The translations under genes and the position numbers were made by a program. A DNA stretch of 64,000 bases, from positions 1 to 64,000 of the forward strand of contig NZ_CALAOH010000021.1 of the NCBI RefSeq assembly GCF_937926365.1. Reading direction: 5' to 3'. How positions within the stretch are numbered: the stretch's first letter is position 1; each line of letters starts with the position of its first letter. The DNA is from an uncultured Azohydromonas sp. Lineage in GTDB: Bacteria; Pseudomonadota; Gammaproteobacteria; Burkholderiales; Burkholderiaceae_C. This document shows positions 53,436-62,099 of this stretch, piece by piece. Under the pieces are notes generated by a model. That model saw nothing but the letters and a program-made list of their open reading frames with translations, was not told the DNA's origin and did no database searches.

Positions 53436-53641
53436 GCCGCCAGCACTTCGTCACGCACGAAATGCAGCCGGATCAGCCGCGGCTTGTCCCCAGACTCGAA
53501 GTGGCAGGACACGGCATCGCGAACCTGCTCGCGCAGCTCCGGCAGCGTGTCGGCCTGCACGAAGATGCCCTGGCCCAGGGCGCGCGCCACGTAGCCGCCC
53601 TCGGGGGCCTCTTCCACCGTGAACAGGATTTCGGTCTGCAT
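53432..53641 (-). CDS. hicB: HicB-like antitoxin
   Basis: A ~69-residue protein (MQTEILFTVEEAPEGGYVARALGQGIFVQADTLPELREQV...) with the partly degraded RNase H-like fold of HicB antitoxins. It lacks the C-terminal ribbon-helix-helix or HTH DNA-binding domain of long HicB proteins. It comes before the toxin gene, the reverse of classical hicAB but common in this short type. An ATG seven codons upstream (53662) is possible. Confidence 0.8.
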   Translation of the reverse strand: MQTEILFTVEEAPEGGYVARALGQGIFVQADTLPELREQVRDAVSCHFESGDKPRLIRLHFVRDEVLAA

Positions 53642-53692
53642 GCTTGCCTCGCGTTCAGCCATGCCGGAATTGTCGTCGCGCGTGCGCGGCCC

Positions 53693-54850
53693 TCAGTCCA
53701 GCGCGCCGCGCACCGCCTCGACCACCCGCTGCACGTCCGCGTCGCTCATGCGCGTGTAGATCGGCAGGCTCAGCATGCGCTCGTAGGCGCGCTGGCTGTG
53801 CGGGAAGTCCTCGGCGCGCAGCCCGTAGCGCTCGCGCCAGTACGGGTGCAGGTGCAGCGGGATGTAGTGCACGCTGCAGCCGATGCCGGCGGCGAACAGC
53901 GCCTCGATGAAGGCATCGCGCGCGATGGGCAGATCGTCCGCCAGCCGCAGCACGTAGAGGTGCCAGGCGTGCGTGTCGCCCGGCAGCGGCTTGGGCGGCG
54001 TGATCAGCGGCAGCCCGGCAAAGGCCGCGTCGTACTGCGCCGCGATCTGTGCGCGCCGCTGCTGGAACCCAGGCGCGCGCCCCAGCTGGTGCAGCCCCAG
54101 CGCCGCGGCGATGTCGGTCAGGTTGTACTTGAAGCCGGGGGCGACGATCTCGTAGTACCAGCTCGGCACCTTGGCCGTGAAGCGGTCGAAGGCGTCGCGG
54201 CTCATGCCGTGCAGCCGCATCACGCGCGCGCGCCTGGCCAGCTCGGGGTCGCGCGTCACCAGCATGCCGCCCTCGCCCGTGGTCATGGTTTTATTCGCAT
54301 AGAAGCTGAACACCGTGGCGTCGCTCTCCAGCGTGCCCACGAGCCGGCCGGCGCTGGTGGTCGGCAAGGCATGCGCGGCGTCCTCCACCACCTTCAGGCC
54401 GTGGCGCCGGGCGATGTCCAGGATTGCCGGCATGTCCGCCGCCAGCCCCGCGTAGTGCACCGGCAGCAGCGCCTTGGTGCGCGGCGTGATGGCGGCCTCG
54501 ATAGCGGCCGGGTCGATGTTGAGCGTGACCGGATCGATGTCCACCAGCTTCACGTCCGCGCCGAGGTAGCGCACCACCTCGGCGGTGGCGGTGAAGGTGT
54601 GCGTGGTGGTGATGACCTCGTCGCCCGGGCCGATGCCCAGCGCCTCCAGCGCCAGGTGCAACCCGGCGGTGGCGGAGTTCACGGCGATGCTCTGCAGCGA
54701 GTCGTCGCCCAGGAACTCGGTGAAGGCCTGCTCGAAGCGGCGCGCCTTGGGGCCGGTGGTGATCCAGCCGGACTTCAGGGTGTCCACCACCTCGGCGATT
54801 TCCTCGTCGCCGATTTCAGGCAGGGCAAAGGGTAGGAAGGGCTTGCTCAC
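53693..54850 (-). CDS. DegT/DnrJ/EryC1 sugar aminotransferase
   Basis: PLP enzyme that aminates a keto-sugar nucleotide. The Schiff-base Lys187 is in FSFYANKTMTTGEGG. KSGWITTGPKARRFE and VNSATAGLHLALEALGIGPGDEVITT are typical of PglE/ArnB/PseC-type proteins. Length is 385 residues from a GTG at 54850, chosen because SKPFLPFALPEIGDEE is the family's usual opening. With the WbpM-like dehydratase it could give UDP-4-amino-4,6-dideoxy-GlcNAc. Thirteen bases separate it from the methyltransferase gene. Confidence 0.9.
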   Translation of the reverse strand: MSKPFLPFALPEIGDEEIAEVVDTLKSGWITTGPKARRFEQAFTEFLGDDSLQSIAVNSATAGLHLALEALGIGPGDEVITTTHTFTATAEVVRYLGADVKLVDIDPVTLNIDPAAIEAAITPRTKALLPVHYAGLAADMPAILDIARRHGLKVVEDAAHALPTTSAGRLVGTLESDATVFSFYANKTMTTGEGGMLVTRDPELARRARVMRLHGMSRDAFDRFTAKVPSWYYEIVAPGFKYNLTDIAAALGLHQLGRAPGFQQRRAQIAAQYDAAFAGLPLITPPKPLPGDTHAWHLYVLRLADDLPIARDAFIEALFAAGIGCSVHYIPLHLHPYWRERYGLRAEDFPHSQRAYERMLSLPIYTRMSDADVQRVVEAVRGALD

Positions 54851-54863
54851 GGCCAGGGGTCTC

Positions 54864-55580
54864 TCAGTTCTTGGGGTCGGGCTTGGCGATCCAGCAAAGC
54901 CGGTGCGTGCGCAGCCAGGGCAGCGCATCGAGCAGCCGGTGCAGCGCCGGGTGCACGCGCACGGCGGCGCGCGCCAGCGGCGGCGCCAGCGTGACGCGGC
55001 GTGCCGTCAGGCGCCCATGCGGGAACAGCGCGCGCACGCGCGCCAGCGGCACGCCGCGCACGTCGCGGTTGCCGGGGTTGTCGAAGGCGAAGTCGTACCA
55101 GAGCACCGCGCCGCCCGGGCGCAGCCAGCGCCACATGGCATCGGCCAGGCGCTGCTGGAAGGCGTCATCCAGCAGCGAGGAGAAGACGGTGCTCTGCAGC
55201 ACCAGGTCCTGGCTGCCGGGGGCGACATCAGCCACCGCCGCGTCGCCCAGCAGCACCCGGGTGGCGGCGGGCAGCCGCTCGCGCGCCGCGGCCTGACGCT
55301 CGGCCAGCAGCTCGATGCCGGTGAGGTGCGCGGGGGCGAAGCCTAGCCGCAGCAGCTCCAGCAGGTTGTCGCCGTGGCCGCAGCCCACTTCGGTGAGGCG
55401 CAGCGCGGCCAGGTCGAAGCCCGCGTGCCCGCGTAGCAGCGCGCACAGCGCGCGCTCGCGCTGCTGTCGCGCCAGCAGCACCTCCACGCGCAGCGGGTGG
55501 TAGCGGTCTGCCAGGCCGGCGCGGCGCGCGTAGCGCTCGCGCACGGCGGCGGGTTCGTCGTGGTCAGGGGTGGAACTCAT
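54864..55580 (-). CDS. Class I SAM-dependent methyltransferase
   Basis: A 238-residue protein with the SAM-binding glycine loop LTEVGCGHGDNLLELLRLGFAP (about residues 62-83) and LVLQSTVFSSLLDD plus WLRPGGAVLWYDF as later Rossmann motifs. It could methylate a sugar hydroxyl or cap the chain end in the product of the minus-strand cluster. The target cannot be read from the sequence. Confidence 0.8.
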   Translation of the reverse strand: MSSTPDHDEPAAVRERYARRAGLADRYHPLRVEVLLARQQRERALCALLRGHAGFDLAALRLTEVGCGHGDNLLELLRLGFAPAHLTGIELLAERQAAARERLPAATRVLLGDAAVADVAPGSQDLVLQSTVFSSLLDDAFQQRLADAMWRWLRPGGAVLWYDFAFDNPGNRDVRGVPLARVRALFPHGRLTARRVTLAPPLARAAVRVHPALHRLLDALPWLRTHRLCWIAKPDPKN

Positions 55581-55593
55581 GGCCGGCTTGGAT

Positions 55594-56622
55594 TCACCGC
55601 GTCAGCCGGCTGAACCGCTCGCGCCCGCGCCCGTGGCGCAGCACGTCCCACCAGCCCAGCAGCGTGCCGATGCCGTAGCCCACGTGGTGCGCCGCGATCA
55701 CCACCGGCAGCCGCGGCAGCAGCGCCCAGTGCCCGTCGGCCGCCACCAGCAGCGACAGCGCGCCCAGCGCCGCGCCATAGGCCGTGAACCAGGCCAGCGG
55801 CAGCGCCCAGGGCGCGCCCAGCAGCGCGGCCAGCGTCAGCAGCAGCTGCCCGCCCACGAACACGCCCGGCACCAGCTGGCGCAGCGCCGCGGGCTGGCCG
55901 TGCTTCTTCATCACGAAGGGCTTCCAGTAGCCGTACTGCAGCCACTGCCGGAACAGCGCCCGCACCGAGCCGCGCGGCCGGTACACCGAGCGGATGCGCG
56001 CGCTCTGCCACACCCGCCCGCCGCCCAGCGTGATGCGCAGGTTGTGCTCGTCGTCCTGGTTGCGCACCAGCCCTTCGTCGAAGCCGCCGAAGCGCTCGAA
56101 GGCCTCGCGCCGCCACGCGCCCAGGTACACGGTGTCGGCCTCGCCCTCGTAGTCGAGCTGGCGCGAGCGCGCCCCGCCCGCCACCCATCGCGACTGGAAG
56201 GCCGCCGCGATGGCGCGCTGCCAGGGCTCGATGCCTTCAGCCTTCCACGGCCCGCCCACCACCGCCGCGCCGCTGCGCTGCAGCGCCTCCACGCACTGGG
56301 CGACGTAGTCGTCGGCATAGGTGGTGTGCACGTCCATGCGCACGACCACCTCGCCCCGCGCCGCCTCCAGCGCCCGGTTCAGGCCGCAGGAGACGATGCG
56401 CCCGGGGTTGTCGAGCATGCGGATGCGCGCGTCCGCCGCCGCCAGCCTCAGTAGCTCCTCGCGCGTGCCGTCGTCGCTGTTGCCGTCGGCGATGAGCAGC
56501 TCCAGCGCCCAGCCCGGCGCCAGCCGCTGCGCCTGCACCGAGGCACAGAAGGCGCCGATGTACGCCCGCTCGTTGCGGCAGGGCACGATCACGCTGACCA
56601 GCCGCGGCGTGGCCCCGTTCAT
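55594..56622 (-). CDS. Family 2 glycosyltransferase, ExoA-like, with C-terminal membrane helices
   Basis: A 342-residue protein. The GT-A domain starts RLVSVIVPCRNERAYIGAFCASVQ. ADGNSDDGTREELLRL, VVVRMDVHTTYADDYV (DXD equivalent) and RNQDDEHNLRITLGGGRVW follow. Three or four hydrophobic helices at about 255-325 anchor the C-terminus. The layout matches succinoglycan ExoA-type beta-glycosyltransferases. The start overlaps the GT4 stop as ATGA. Confidence 0.87.
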   Translation of the reverse strand: MNGATPRLVSVIVPCRNERAYIGAFCASVQAQRLAPGWALELLIADGNSDDGTREELLRLAAADARIRMLDNPGRIVSCGLNRALEAARGEVVVRMDVHTTYADDYVAQCVEALQRSGAAVVGGPWKAEGIEPWQRAIAAAFQSRWVAGGARSRQLDYEGEADTVYLGAWRREAFERFGGFDEGLVRNQDDEHNLRITLGGGRVWQSARIRSVYRPRGSVRALFRQWLQYGYWKPFVMKKHGQPAALRQLVPGVFVGGQLLLTLAALLGAPWALPLAWFTAYGAALGALSLLVAADGHWALLPRLPVVIAAHHVGYGIGTLLGWWDVLRHGRGRERFSRLTR

Positions 56623-57755
56623 GCGACTTCCCCGGCCGCGCGGCCCGTGAGCTGCAGGTACAGCGCGTGCATGCGGTCCATGTGCTGCTTGCGCGCGGCG
56701 CGCTCCAGCACGATCCCGCGGTTGCGCCGGCCCATGGCCTCCAGCGCCTCGCGCGGCAGCGCCTGCAGCGCCTGCAGCGCATCGGCCAACGCCCGGGCGT
56801 CGCCCGCGGGCACCAGGCGCCCGCCGCGGTCGTCGATCCACTGCCGGTTGGCGGGCAGGTCCGAGGCCGCCAGCGCCAGGCCGCAGGCCATGGACTCCAG
56901 CACCGACACCGAGGTCGCGTCACTCTCGGGCACGCTCACCGAGACGTGGCAGCGCTGCATCCAGCCGCGCATGCCGGCGTCGTCCTGGCGGCCGACGAAG
57001 CGCACCGCGTCCTGCAACCCCAGCGCGCGCACCTGCTCGCGCAGCGCCGGCTCCAGCGAGCCGCCGCCCAGCAGCGCCAAGCTCACCGGCCGCGGCGTAC
57101 CGCGCTGCCGCAGCAGCGCCAGCGCCTGCAGGATCACGTCGATGCGGTAGTTGGGCTCCCAGGAGCGCAGGCTCAGCAGCTCGAAGGCGGCGTCCTCGCG
57201 CACGCCCGGCGCGGGCGGCTCGAAGCGCTCGGTGTCCACGCCCCACAGCAGCTCCTCGCGCGGGGCCGTGGCGCCGTAGCCGTCCATGGCCTCGATCAGG
57301 TCGCGCGAGTCGCCGGTGAGCAGATCGGCGCGGCGCAGCGTCCAGCCGGTGATGGCGTGCATCAGGCGGCTGCGCCGCGGCGTCACCAATAAATCCGTGC
57401 CCCAGGCGGTGAGCACCACCGGGCGGCACCCGCTGGCCGCGGCCCACAGGCCGTTGGAGCTGACGTAGTGGCCATGCACCAGGTCCGGCGCGATGCGCGC
57501 GGCCCAGCGCCGCACCTCGGGCAGCGCCAGGAACCATCCCGCGCCGTCGCTGCCGGGGCGGATGGCGTGCACGCCGGCGGCCCCCGGCACCGCCGCCGGG
57601 CGCCGCGTCAGCACGTGGCACTCCACGCCGCGGCGGTGCATCTCCCACACCCAGCGCTGCAGGTGCACGCTGTCGGCGTCGCCGGTGAAGAGGATGCGCA
57701 GCGGGCGCCGCGCCGCGGCCGTGCCGGCCGAGGCCGGCCGGATCAACGCGCTCAT
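56619..57755 (-). CDS. Family 4 glycosyltransferase
   Basis: A GT-B retaining glycosyltransferase of 378 residues. The N-terminal half begins LRILFTGDADSVHLQRWVWEMHRRGVE. The C-terminal half has the sugar-nucleotide site VSVPESDATSVSVLESMACGLALAASDLPANRQWI, with the Glu-x7-Glu pattern near residue 300. It is coupled to both neighbours by ATGA overlaps. Confidence 0.87.
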   Translation of the reverse strand: MSALIRPASAGTAAARRPLRILFTGDADSVHLQRWVWEMHRRGVECHVLTRRPAAVPGAAGVHAIRPGSDGAGWFLALPEVRRWAARIAPDLVHGHYVSSNGLWAAASGCRPVVLTAWGTDLLVTPRRSRLMHAITGWTLRRADLLTGDSRDLIEAMDGYGATAPREELLWGVDTERFEPPAPGVREDAAFELLSLRSWEPNYRIDVILQALALLRQRGTPRPVSLALLGGGSLEPALREQVRALGLQDAVRFVGRQDDAGMRGWMQRCHVSVSVPESDATSVSVLESMACGLALAASDLPANRQWIDDRGGRLVPAGDARALADALQALQALPREALEAMGRRNRGIVLERAARKQHMDRMHALYLQLTGRAAGEVA

Positions 57756-58327
57756 GGCAGCTCTCCGGCCCAGGCGCGGTAGTGCTCGCGCATTTCCGGG
57801 TGCAGCTTCAGCAGCGTGCGGTCCACGTCGCGCACGTCGCCCACCACGCGCGCGGGCTGGCCCTGCACCACGGCGAAGTCCGGCACCGTGCCCGAGACGT
57901 AGCTGTAGGCCGTGACCAGCACGCCGCGGCCGAGCTTGGTGCCCGGGGCGATGACGGCATGCGGGCCGATGAAGCAGTACGGGCCGATCTCGGTGGAGGC
58001 CTGCCGGTAGCCCGGCGGGCGCGGATGGCCGTAGTAGCCGCGCCCACACACGCGCAGCGCGTGGTGCGAGCTGTGCGTGAGGATGGAAACGTGGTTGGTG
58101 ATCTGGCAGCCCTCGCCGATGGTCAGGCCACCCGAGGCGTCCAGGAAGTTGAAGTGGCCGATGAAGACGTGGTCGCCGATGTGCAGCGTGTCGCGGTATT
58201 CCACATGCGCATGCGTGCTCACGCGCGTGTGCCGCAGCAGCCGGCCGTCGGGGGTGCGCCAGCCGTACACCATGCGCGGCGCCAGCACGCAACTCAGCAA
58301 CGACAGCAGGGCTCTCTTGATCGACAC
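57752..58327 (-). CDS. Left-handed beta-helix acyltransferase
   Basis: A 191-residue hexapeptide-repeat protein: IGDHVFIGHFNFLDASGGLTIGEGCQITNHVSILTHSSHHA, then IGPYCFIGPHAVIAPGTKLGRGVLVTAYSYVSG. These are trimeric acetyl-CoA transferases of the WcaF/maltose O-acetyltransferase class. The N-terminal nucleotide-binding domain of PglD is absent, so O-acetylation is more likely than making a diacetamido sugar. The start codon is GTG. Confidence 0.83.
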   Translation of the reverse strand: MSIKRALLSLLSCVLAPRMVYGWRTPDGRLLRHTRVSTHAHVEYRDTLHIGDHVFIGHFNFLDASGGLTIGEGCQITNHVSILTHSSHHALRVCGRGYYGHPRPPGYRQASTEIGPYCFIGPHAVIAPGTKLGRGVLVTAYSYVSGTVPDFAVVQGQPARVVGDVRDVDRTLLKLHPEMREHYRAWAGELP

Positions 58328-58361
58328 GGCGGGCGGCTTCAGTTGAAAAAGGCAAAGACTT

Positions 58362-59609
58362 CTATTGTCGCGGCTGCGCCAGGGGTGCCTGCCCGGCGCC
58401 GGAGCGCGCGGCGCGCCGGAACAGCCACAAGGCCAGGCCGATGGCGCCCACGTAGGCCGCGCTGGTGCTGGCCGCCGCGCCCAGCGCGCCCCAGCGCGGC
58501 ACTGCCAGCAGGCAGCCCAGGGTGTTCAGGGTCAGCGACAGCGTGGCGATCAGGCCCGACAGGTGGGGCCGTCCCAGGTGGTTGGTGAAGAAGGCCGAGA
58601 GGCTGGAAGCGGCGGCGTAGGCCGCGATGCCCGGCAGCAGCGCCGCCAGCGGCATCAGGCTGCCGGCGTAGGCCTCGCCCAGCACGCGCGGCAGCGCCAG
58701 CGCCGCCGCGCCCCACAGCAGCGGCGCCGCCACCGCCGCCAGAGCCACGTTGAGCCGCGCCGCCTGCAGCGCGGTGCGCGCGGCGGCATCGGTGTCGGGC
58801 TGGCCGATGCGGTGGTAGGCCGAGATGGTCAGCGCCGAGGACAGCAGCCACAGCAGCTCCGCCACCTGCACCGCCACGGAATAGACGCCCGCGGCGGCCA
58901 GCCCGTCGTGGCGCTCGACCAGGAACAGCGTGACGCGGTAGTTCAGCAGGCTCACGACGTTGGTGATGCCGATCTCGGCTACGAAGCGCGCGTCGCGCTT
59001 CAGCCCGCCCCAGGTGTGCGCCGCGCCGGACGGCGCAGCGCGCAGCGCCGTCGCGGCCGTCCCCACGCCCACCAGTGCCTTGGCCGCCACCCAGGCCACG
59101 AGCACGGGGCCGAGCAGATCAGAGCCCTGTCCGGGCAGGAGCAGCAGCGCGCCCAGCACCAGCGCCGGTGCCGCGACCTGCGGCAGGTTCAGCGGCGCCA
59201 TGCGGCCCTGTCCCAGCCACAGCCCGGTGGCGGTGGGCACCAGCAGCAGCAGCGGCGCCGCCAGCGCCATCAGGCCCAGGCGGTCGTAGGGCGGGCGCTG
59301 GACGGTCGCGGCCAGCGCCAGCAGCACCAGCGAGGCGACGGCCCCGAAGGCCACCGACACCGCCAGCCAGCGCCGCAGCCCGGGCCCGGGGGCTTCCTGG
59401 TGATGGGAAATGCGCCGCGCCAGCGCCAGGCCGAAGCCGGAGCCCAGGGTCAGCAGCACCGACTCCACGGCCATGAACAGCGCGAAGGCGCCCTGCACTT
59501 CCGGTCCCAGCCGCGCCACGTGGACCATGAGCCCCAGGCCCAGGGCCACGGTGGCGACGCGCGCGAGCAGGTTCAGGCTGGCACCACGGGCCAGGCCGGC
59601 GAGGGACAT
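58362..59609 (-). CDS. Lipid-linked oligosaccharide flippase-like protein, copy 3
   Basis: A 415-residue MOP-superfamily membrane protein, first gene of the minus-strand half. It has about 12 helices and starts LARGASLNLLARVATVALGLGLMVHVARLGPEVQGAFALF. The central AAGVYSVAVQVAELLWLLSSAL is usual for Wzx-type proteins. Having three such genes in one 35-kb region suggests at least two separate glycans. Confidence 0.8.
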   Translation of the reverse strand: MSLAGLARGASLNLLARVATVALGLGLMVHVARLGPEVQGAFALFMAVESVLLTLGSGFGLALARRISHHQEAPGPGLRRWLAVSVAFGAVASLVLLALAATVQRPPYDRLGLMALAAPLLLLVPTATGLWLGQGRMAPLNLPQVAAPALVLGALLLLPGQGSDLLGPVLVAWVAAKALVGVGTAATALRAAPSGAAHTWGGLKRDARFVAEIGITNVVSLLNYRVTLFLVERHDGLAAAGVYSVAVQVAELLWLLSSALTISAYHRIGQPDTDAAARTALQAARLNVALAAVAAPLLWGAAALALPRVLGEAYAGSLMPLAALLPGIAAYAAASSLSAFFTNHLGRPHLSGLIATLSLTLNTLGCLLAVPRWGALGAAASTSAAYVGAIGLALWLFRRAARSGAGQAPLAQPRQ

Positions 59610-59678
59610 GGGAGTTCAGGGGGACGGCAGCGGGGGGCTGCATTGTCGCCGCGTGGGGAAACGCGGCCTGAACGCAGA

Positions 59679-60236
59679 TCAGGCGGTGTCCAGTCCCTGG
59701 AAGACCTCGGTGAGCGTCACGTCGCAGCCGATGCTCGGCAGCGCCATGGCCGTGTCCGCGCTCATGTCGTGGAAGGTCCATCCGCCATCGGCCGTGCGCC
59801 GGAAGGACTCCACGCGGCGCGTGTCGGGATCGATCAGCACGTATTCGCGCAATGCGGCAAGGCGGCGGTAGAGGGCGAATTTCTGGCTGCGGTCGTAGGC
59901 CTGGGTGCTGGGCGACAGGACCTCGATCACCAGCGTGGGCGCGCGGAAGATCGTGTCCGTGGCGAGATCGGCCTTGTCGCAGGTGACGAACACGTCGGGG
60001 TACAGGATGGTGTCGTCGGCCACCTGAACCTTCATGGACTCGCTGAAGACTTGGCAAGGCGTGCCGTCGAGCTGATTTCCCAAGTGGCGCACCAGGTTGG
60101 CAACGACGCGGCCATGGCTTCGCCGCCCGCCCACCATCGCGAACACCTCGCCGCGATGGAACTCGTGCCGATCGGGCTGGGCGTTCTCCCACTCCAGGAA
60201 CTCGCTGAGCGTCAACTTGTGCTGCGGAACAGCCAT
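59679..60236 (-). CDS. Uma2-family (DUF820) protein
   Basis: A 185-residue member of a family with the PD-(D/E)XK nuclease fold. Seen are FHRGEVFAMVGGRRSHGRVVANL, the acidic YPDVFVTCD, and APTLVIEVLSPSTQAYDRSQKFALYRRLAALREYVLID, which supplies the Glu and Lys of the active site. The natural role is unknown; family members are abundant in cyanobacteria and often occur as scattered single genes. It is divergent from lysS. Confidence 0.88.
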   Translation of the reverse strand: MAVPQHKLTLSEFLEWENAQPDRHEFHRGEVFAMVGGRRSHGRVVANLVRHLGNQLDGTPCQVFSESMKVQVADDTILYPDVFVTCDKADLATDTIFRAPTLVIEVLSPSTQAYDRSQKFALYRRLAALREYVLIDPDTRRVESFRRTADGGWTFHDMSADTAMALPSIGCDVTLTEVFQGLDTA

Positions 60237-60337
60237 GTGCGTACTCCGTAGGTGGATCGTGAACGCATCCAGATATGGAGATTGTGGTTGAAGGCTGCCC
60301 GCCATCCCGCCCCCAGGCCCGCCCACCCTGCCCTGCC

Positions 60338-60343
60338 TACAAT
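60338..60343 (+). promoter_or_regulatory. -10-like box upstream of lysS
   Basis: TACAAT lies 36 bases before the lysS ATG, in the divergent lysS/Uma2 spacer. The region 16-18 bases upstream is C-rich with no recognisable -35. Confidence 0.35.
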
Positions 60344-60378
60344 TCGCCCTTTTGCCCGCCGCAGCGCCCCTGTCAGCC

Positions 60379-61932
60379 ATGAGCAGCCACGAACTTCCCC
60401 AGACCGACGACAACAAGCTCATCGCCGAGCGGCGCGAGAAACTGGCGGCGATCCGCGGCCGCGGCGGCGTGGCCTTCCCCAACGACTTCAAGCCCACGCA
60501 CGACGCCGCCGACCTGCAGCAGCGCTTCGGCCAGTTGCCCAACGAGGAGCTGGAGCCCCAGGCCATCGCCGTGGCCGTGGCCGGGCGCCTGATGCTCAAG
60601 CGCGTCATGGGCAAGGCCAGCTTCGGCACCCTGCAGGACGCCTCCTTCGGCCCCACCCACGGGCGCATCCAGCTCTACGTCTCCAAGGCCGACGTGGGCG
60701 ACGAGGCCTACGACGCCTTCAAGCACAACGACCTGGGCGACATCCTCGGCGCCAAGGGCACGCTGTTCCGCACCCGCTCGGGCGAACTGTCCATCAAGGT
60801 CACCGAGCTGCGGCTGCTGACCAAGAGCCTGCGCCCGTTGCCGGACAAGTTCCACGGCATGCAGGACCAGGAGCAGAAGTACCGCCAGCGCTACGTGGAC
60901 CTGATCACCGACGAGGCCGCCCGCGCGCGCTTCGTGGCCCGCAGCAAGGCGGTGAGTTCCATCCGCAACTACATGGTGGAACACGGCTTCCTGGAGGTGG
61001 AGACGCCCATGCTCCATCCCATCCCCGGCGGCGCCAACGCCAAGCCCTTCGTGACGCACCACAACGCGCTGGACCAGGAAATGTTCCTGCGCATCGCGCC
61101 GGAGCTGTACCTGAAGCGGCTGCTGGTGGGCGGGTTCGAGCGGGTGTTCGAGATCAACCGGAACTTCCGCAACGAAGGCATCTCGGTTCGGCACAACCCC
61201 GAGTTCACGATGATGGAGTTCTACGCCGCGTACTGGAACTACCACGACGTGATGGGCTACACCGAGCAGGTCATCCGCCACGCCGCGCGCCAGGCCACCG
61301 GCAGCGCCAAGGTGACGTACCAAGGCCGCGAGGTGGACCTGGAGCAGCCCTTCCAGCGCCTGTCCATCCGTGACGCCATCGTCAAGTACGTGCCCGAGAT
61401 CGGCGCCGAGCGCATCGACGACGAAGGCGCGCTGCGCGCGCAGCTCAAGCACGGCGGCCACGAGGCCCCGGCGCACTGGAACCTGGCGCAGCTGCAGTTC
61501 GGCGTGTTCGAGGAGTACGTCGAGCACCACCTGTGGGCGCCGACCTTCATCGTGGACCACCCGGTGGAAGTGAGCCCGCTGGCGCGCGCCGCCGACACCG
61601 ACCCCACGCGCACCGAGCGCTTCGAGCTCTACATCACCGGCCGCGAGATCGCCAACGGCTTCTCCGAGCTCAACGACGCCGAGGACCAGGCCGAGCGCTT
61701 CCTGTCGCAGGTGAAGAACAAGGACGCCGGCGACGAGGAGGCGATGTACTACGACGCCGACTTCATCCGCGCGCTGGAGTACGGCATGCCGCCCGCGGGC
61801 GGCTGCGGCATCGGCATCGACCGCCTGGTGATGCTCATCACCGACAGCGCCAGCATCCGCGACGTGATCCTGTTCCCCGCCCTGCGCCGCGAGAGCCCCG
61901 CCGGGCACGGCAACGGCCACGGCGAGGAATAA
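60379..61932 (+). CDS. lysS: Lysyl-tRNA synthetase, class II
   Basis: Charges tRNA-Lys. An N-terminal OB-fold anticodon-binding domain (about residues 50-160) precedes the class II core. Motif 2 is FEINRNFRNEGISVRHNPEFTMMEFY; motif 3 is GIDRLVMLITD near the end. Length is 517 residues from the ATG at 60379. A TTG nine codons upstream is less likely. A strong terminator follows. Confidence 0.97.
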   Translation: MSSHELPQTDDNKLIAERREKLAAIRGRGGVAFPNDFKPTHDAADLQQRFGQLPNEELEPQAIAVAVAGRLMLKRVMGKASFGTLQDASFGPTHGRIQLYVSKADVGDEAYDAFKHNDLGDILGAKGTLFRTRSGELSIKVTELRLLTKSLRPLPDKFHGMQDQEQKYRQRYVDLITDEAARARFVARSKAVSSIRNYMVEHGFLEVETPMLHPIPGGANAKPFVTHHNALDQEMFLRIAPELYLKRLLVGGFERVFEINRNFRNEGISVRHNPEFTMMEFYAAYWNYHDVMGYTEQVIRHAARQATGSAKVTYQGREVDLEQPFQRLSIRDAIVKYVPEIGAERIDDEGALRAQLKHGGHEAPAHWNLAQLQFGVFEEYVEHHLWAPTFIVDHPVEVSPLARAADTDPTRTERFELYITGREIANGFSELNDAEDQAERFLSQVKNKDAGDEEAMYYDADFIRALEYGMPPAGGCGIGIDRLVMLITDSASIRDVILFPALRRESPAGHGNGHGEE

Positions 61933-61939
61933 GGCCCGC

Positions 61940-62008
61940 GGCCGGGCAGCGCCCGGCCTTCGCTCTCCACCAAGGCGCCGGCCCGGGATGAACCCGGGCC
62001 GGCGCCTT
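61940..62008 (+). terminator. Double hairpin terminator after lysS
   Basis: The second hairpin is a perfect 16-bp inverted repeat (61972-61987 and 61993-62008) around a 5-base loop, followed by GCTTTGATC. A smaller hairpin (GGCCGGGC, AGC, GCCCGGCC) lies just before it at 61940-61958. It separates lysS from the PNPOx-like gene. Confidence 0.8.
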
Positions 62009-62099
62009 GCTTTGATCCAGATGAATCCCCGAAGCTGGCGCGCGCCTACGCTGCGTGGCGCATTGCACGGACAGAGCAGTTTTCTGTGACGGAGGCCGG

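Noticed and set aside
57752..58327. The beta-helix acyltransferase as PglD.
   Set aside because: The N-terminal nucleotide-sugar-binding domain of PglD is missing and the sequence resembles WcaF-type O-acetyltransferases more.
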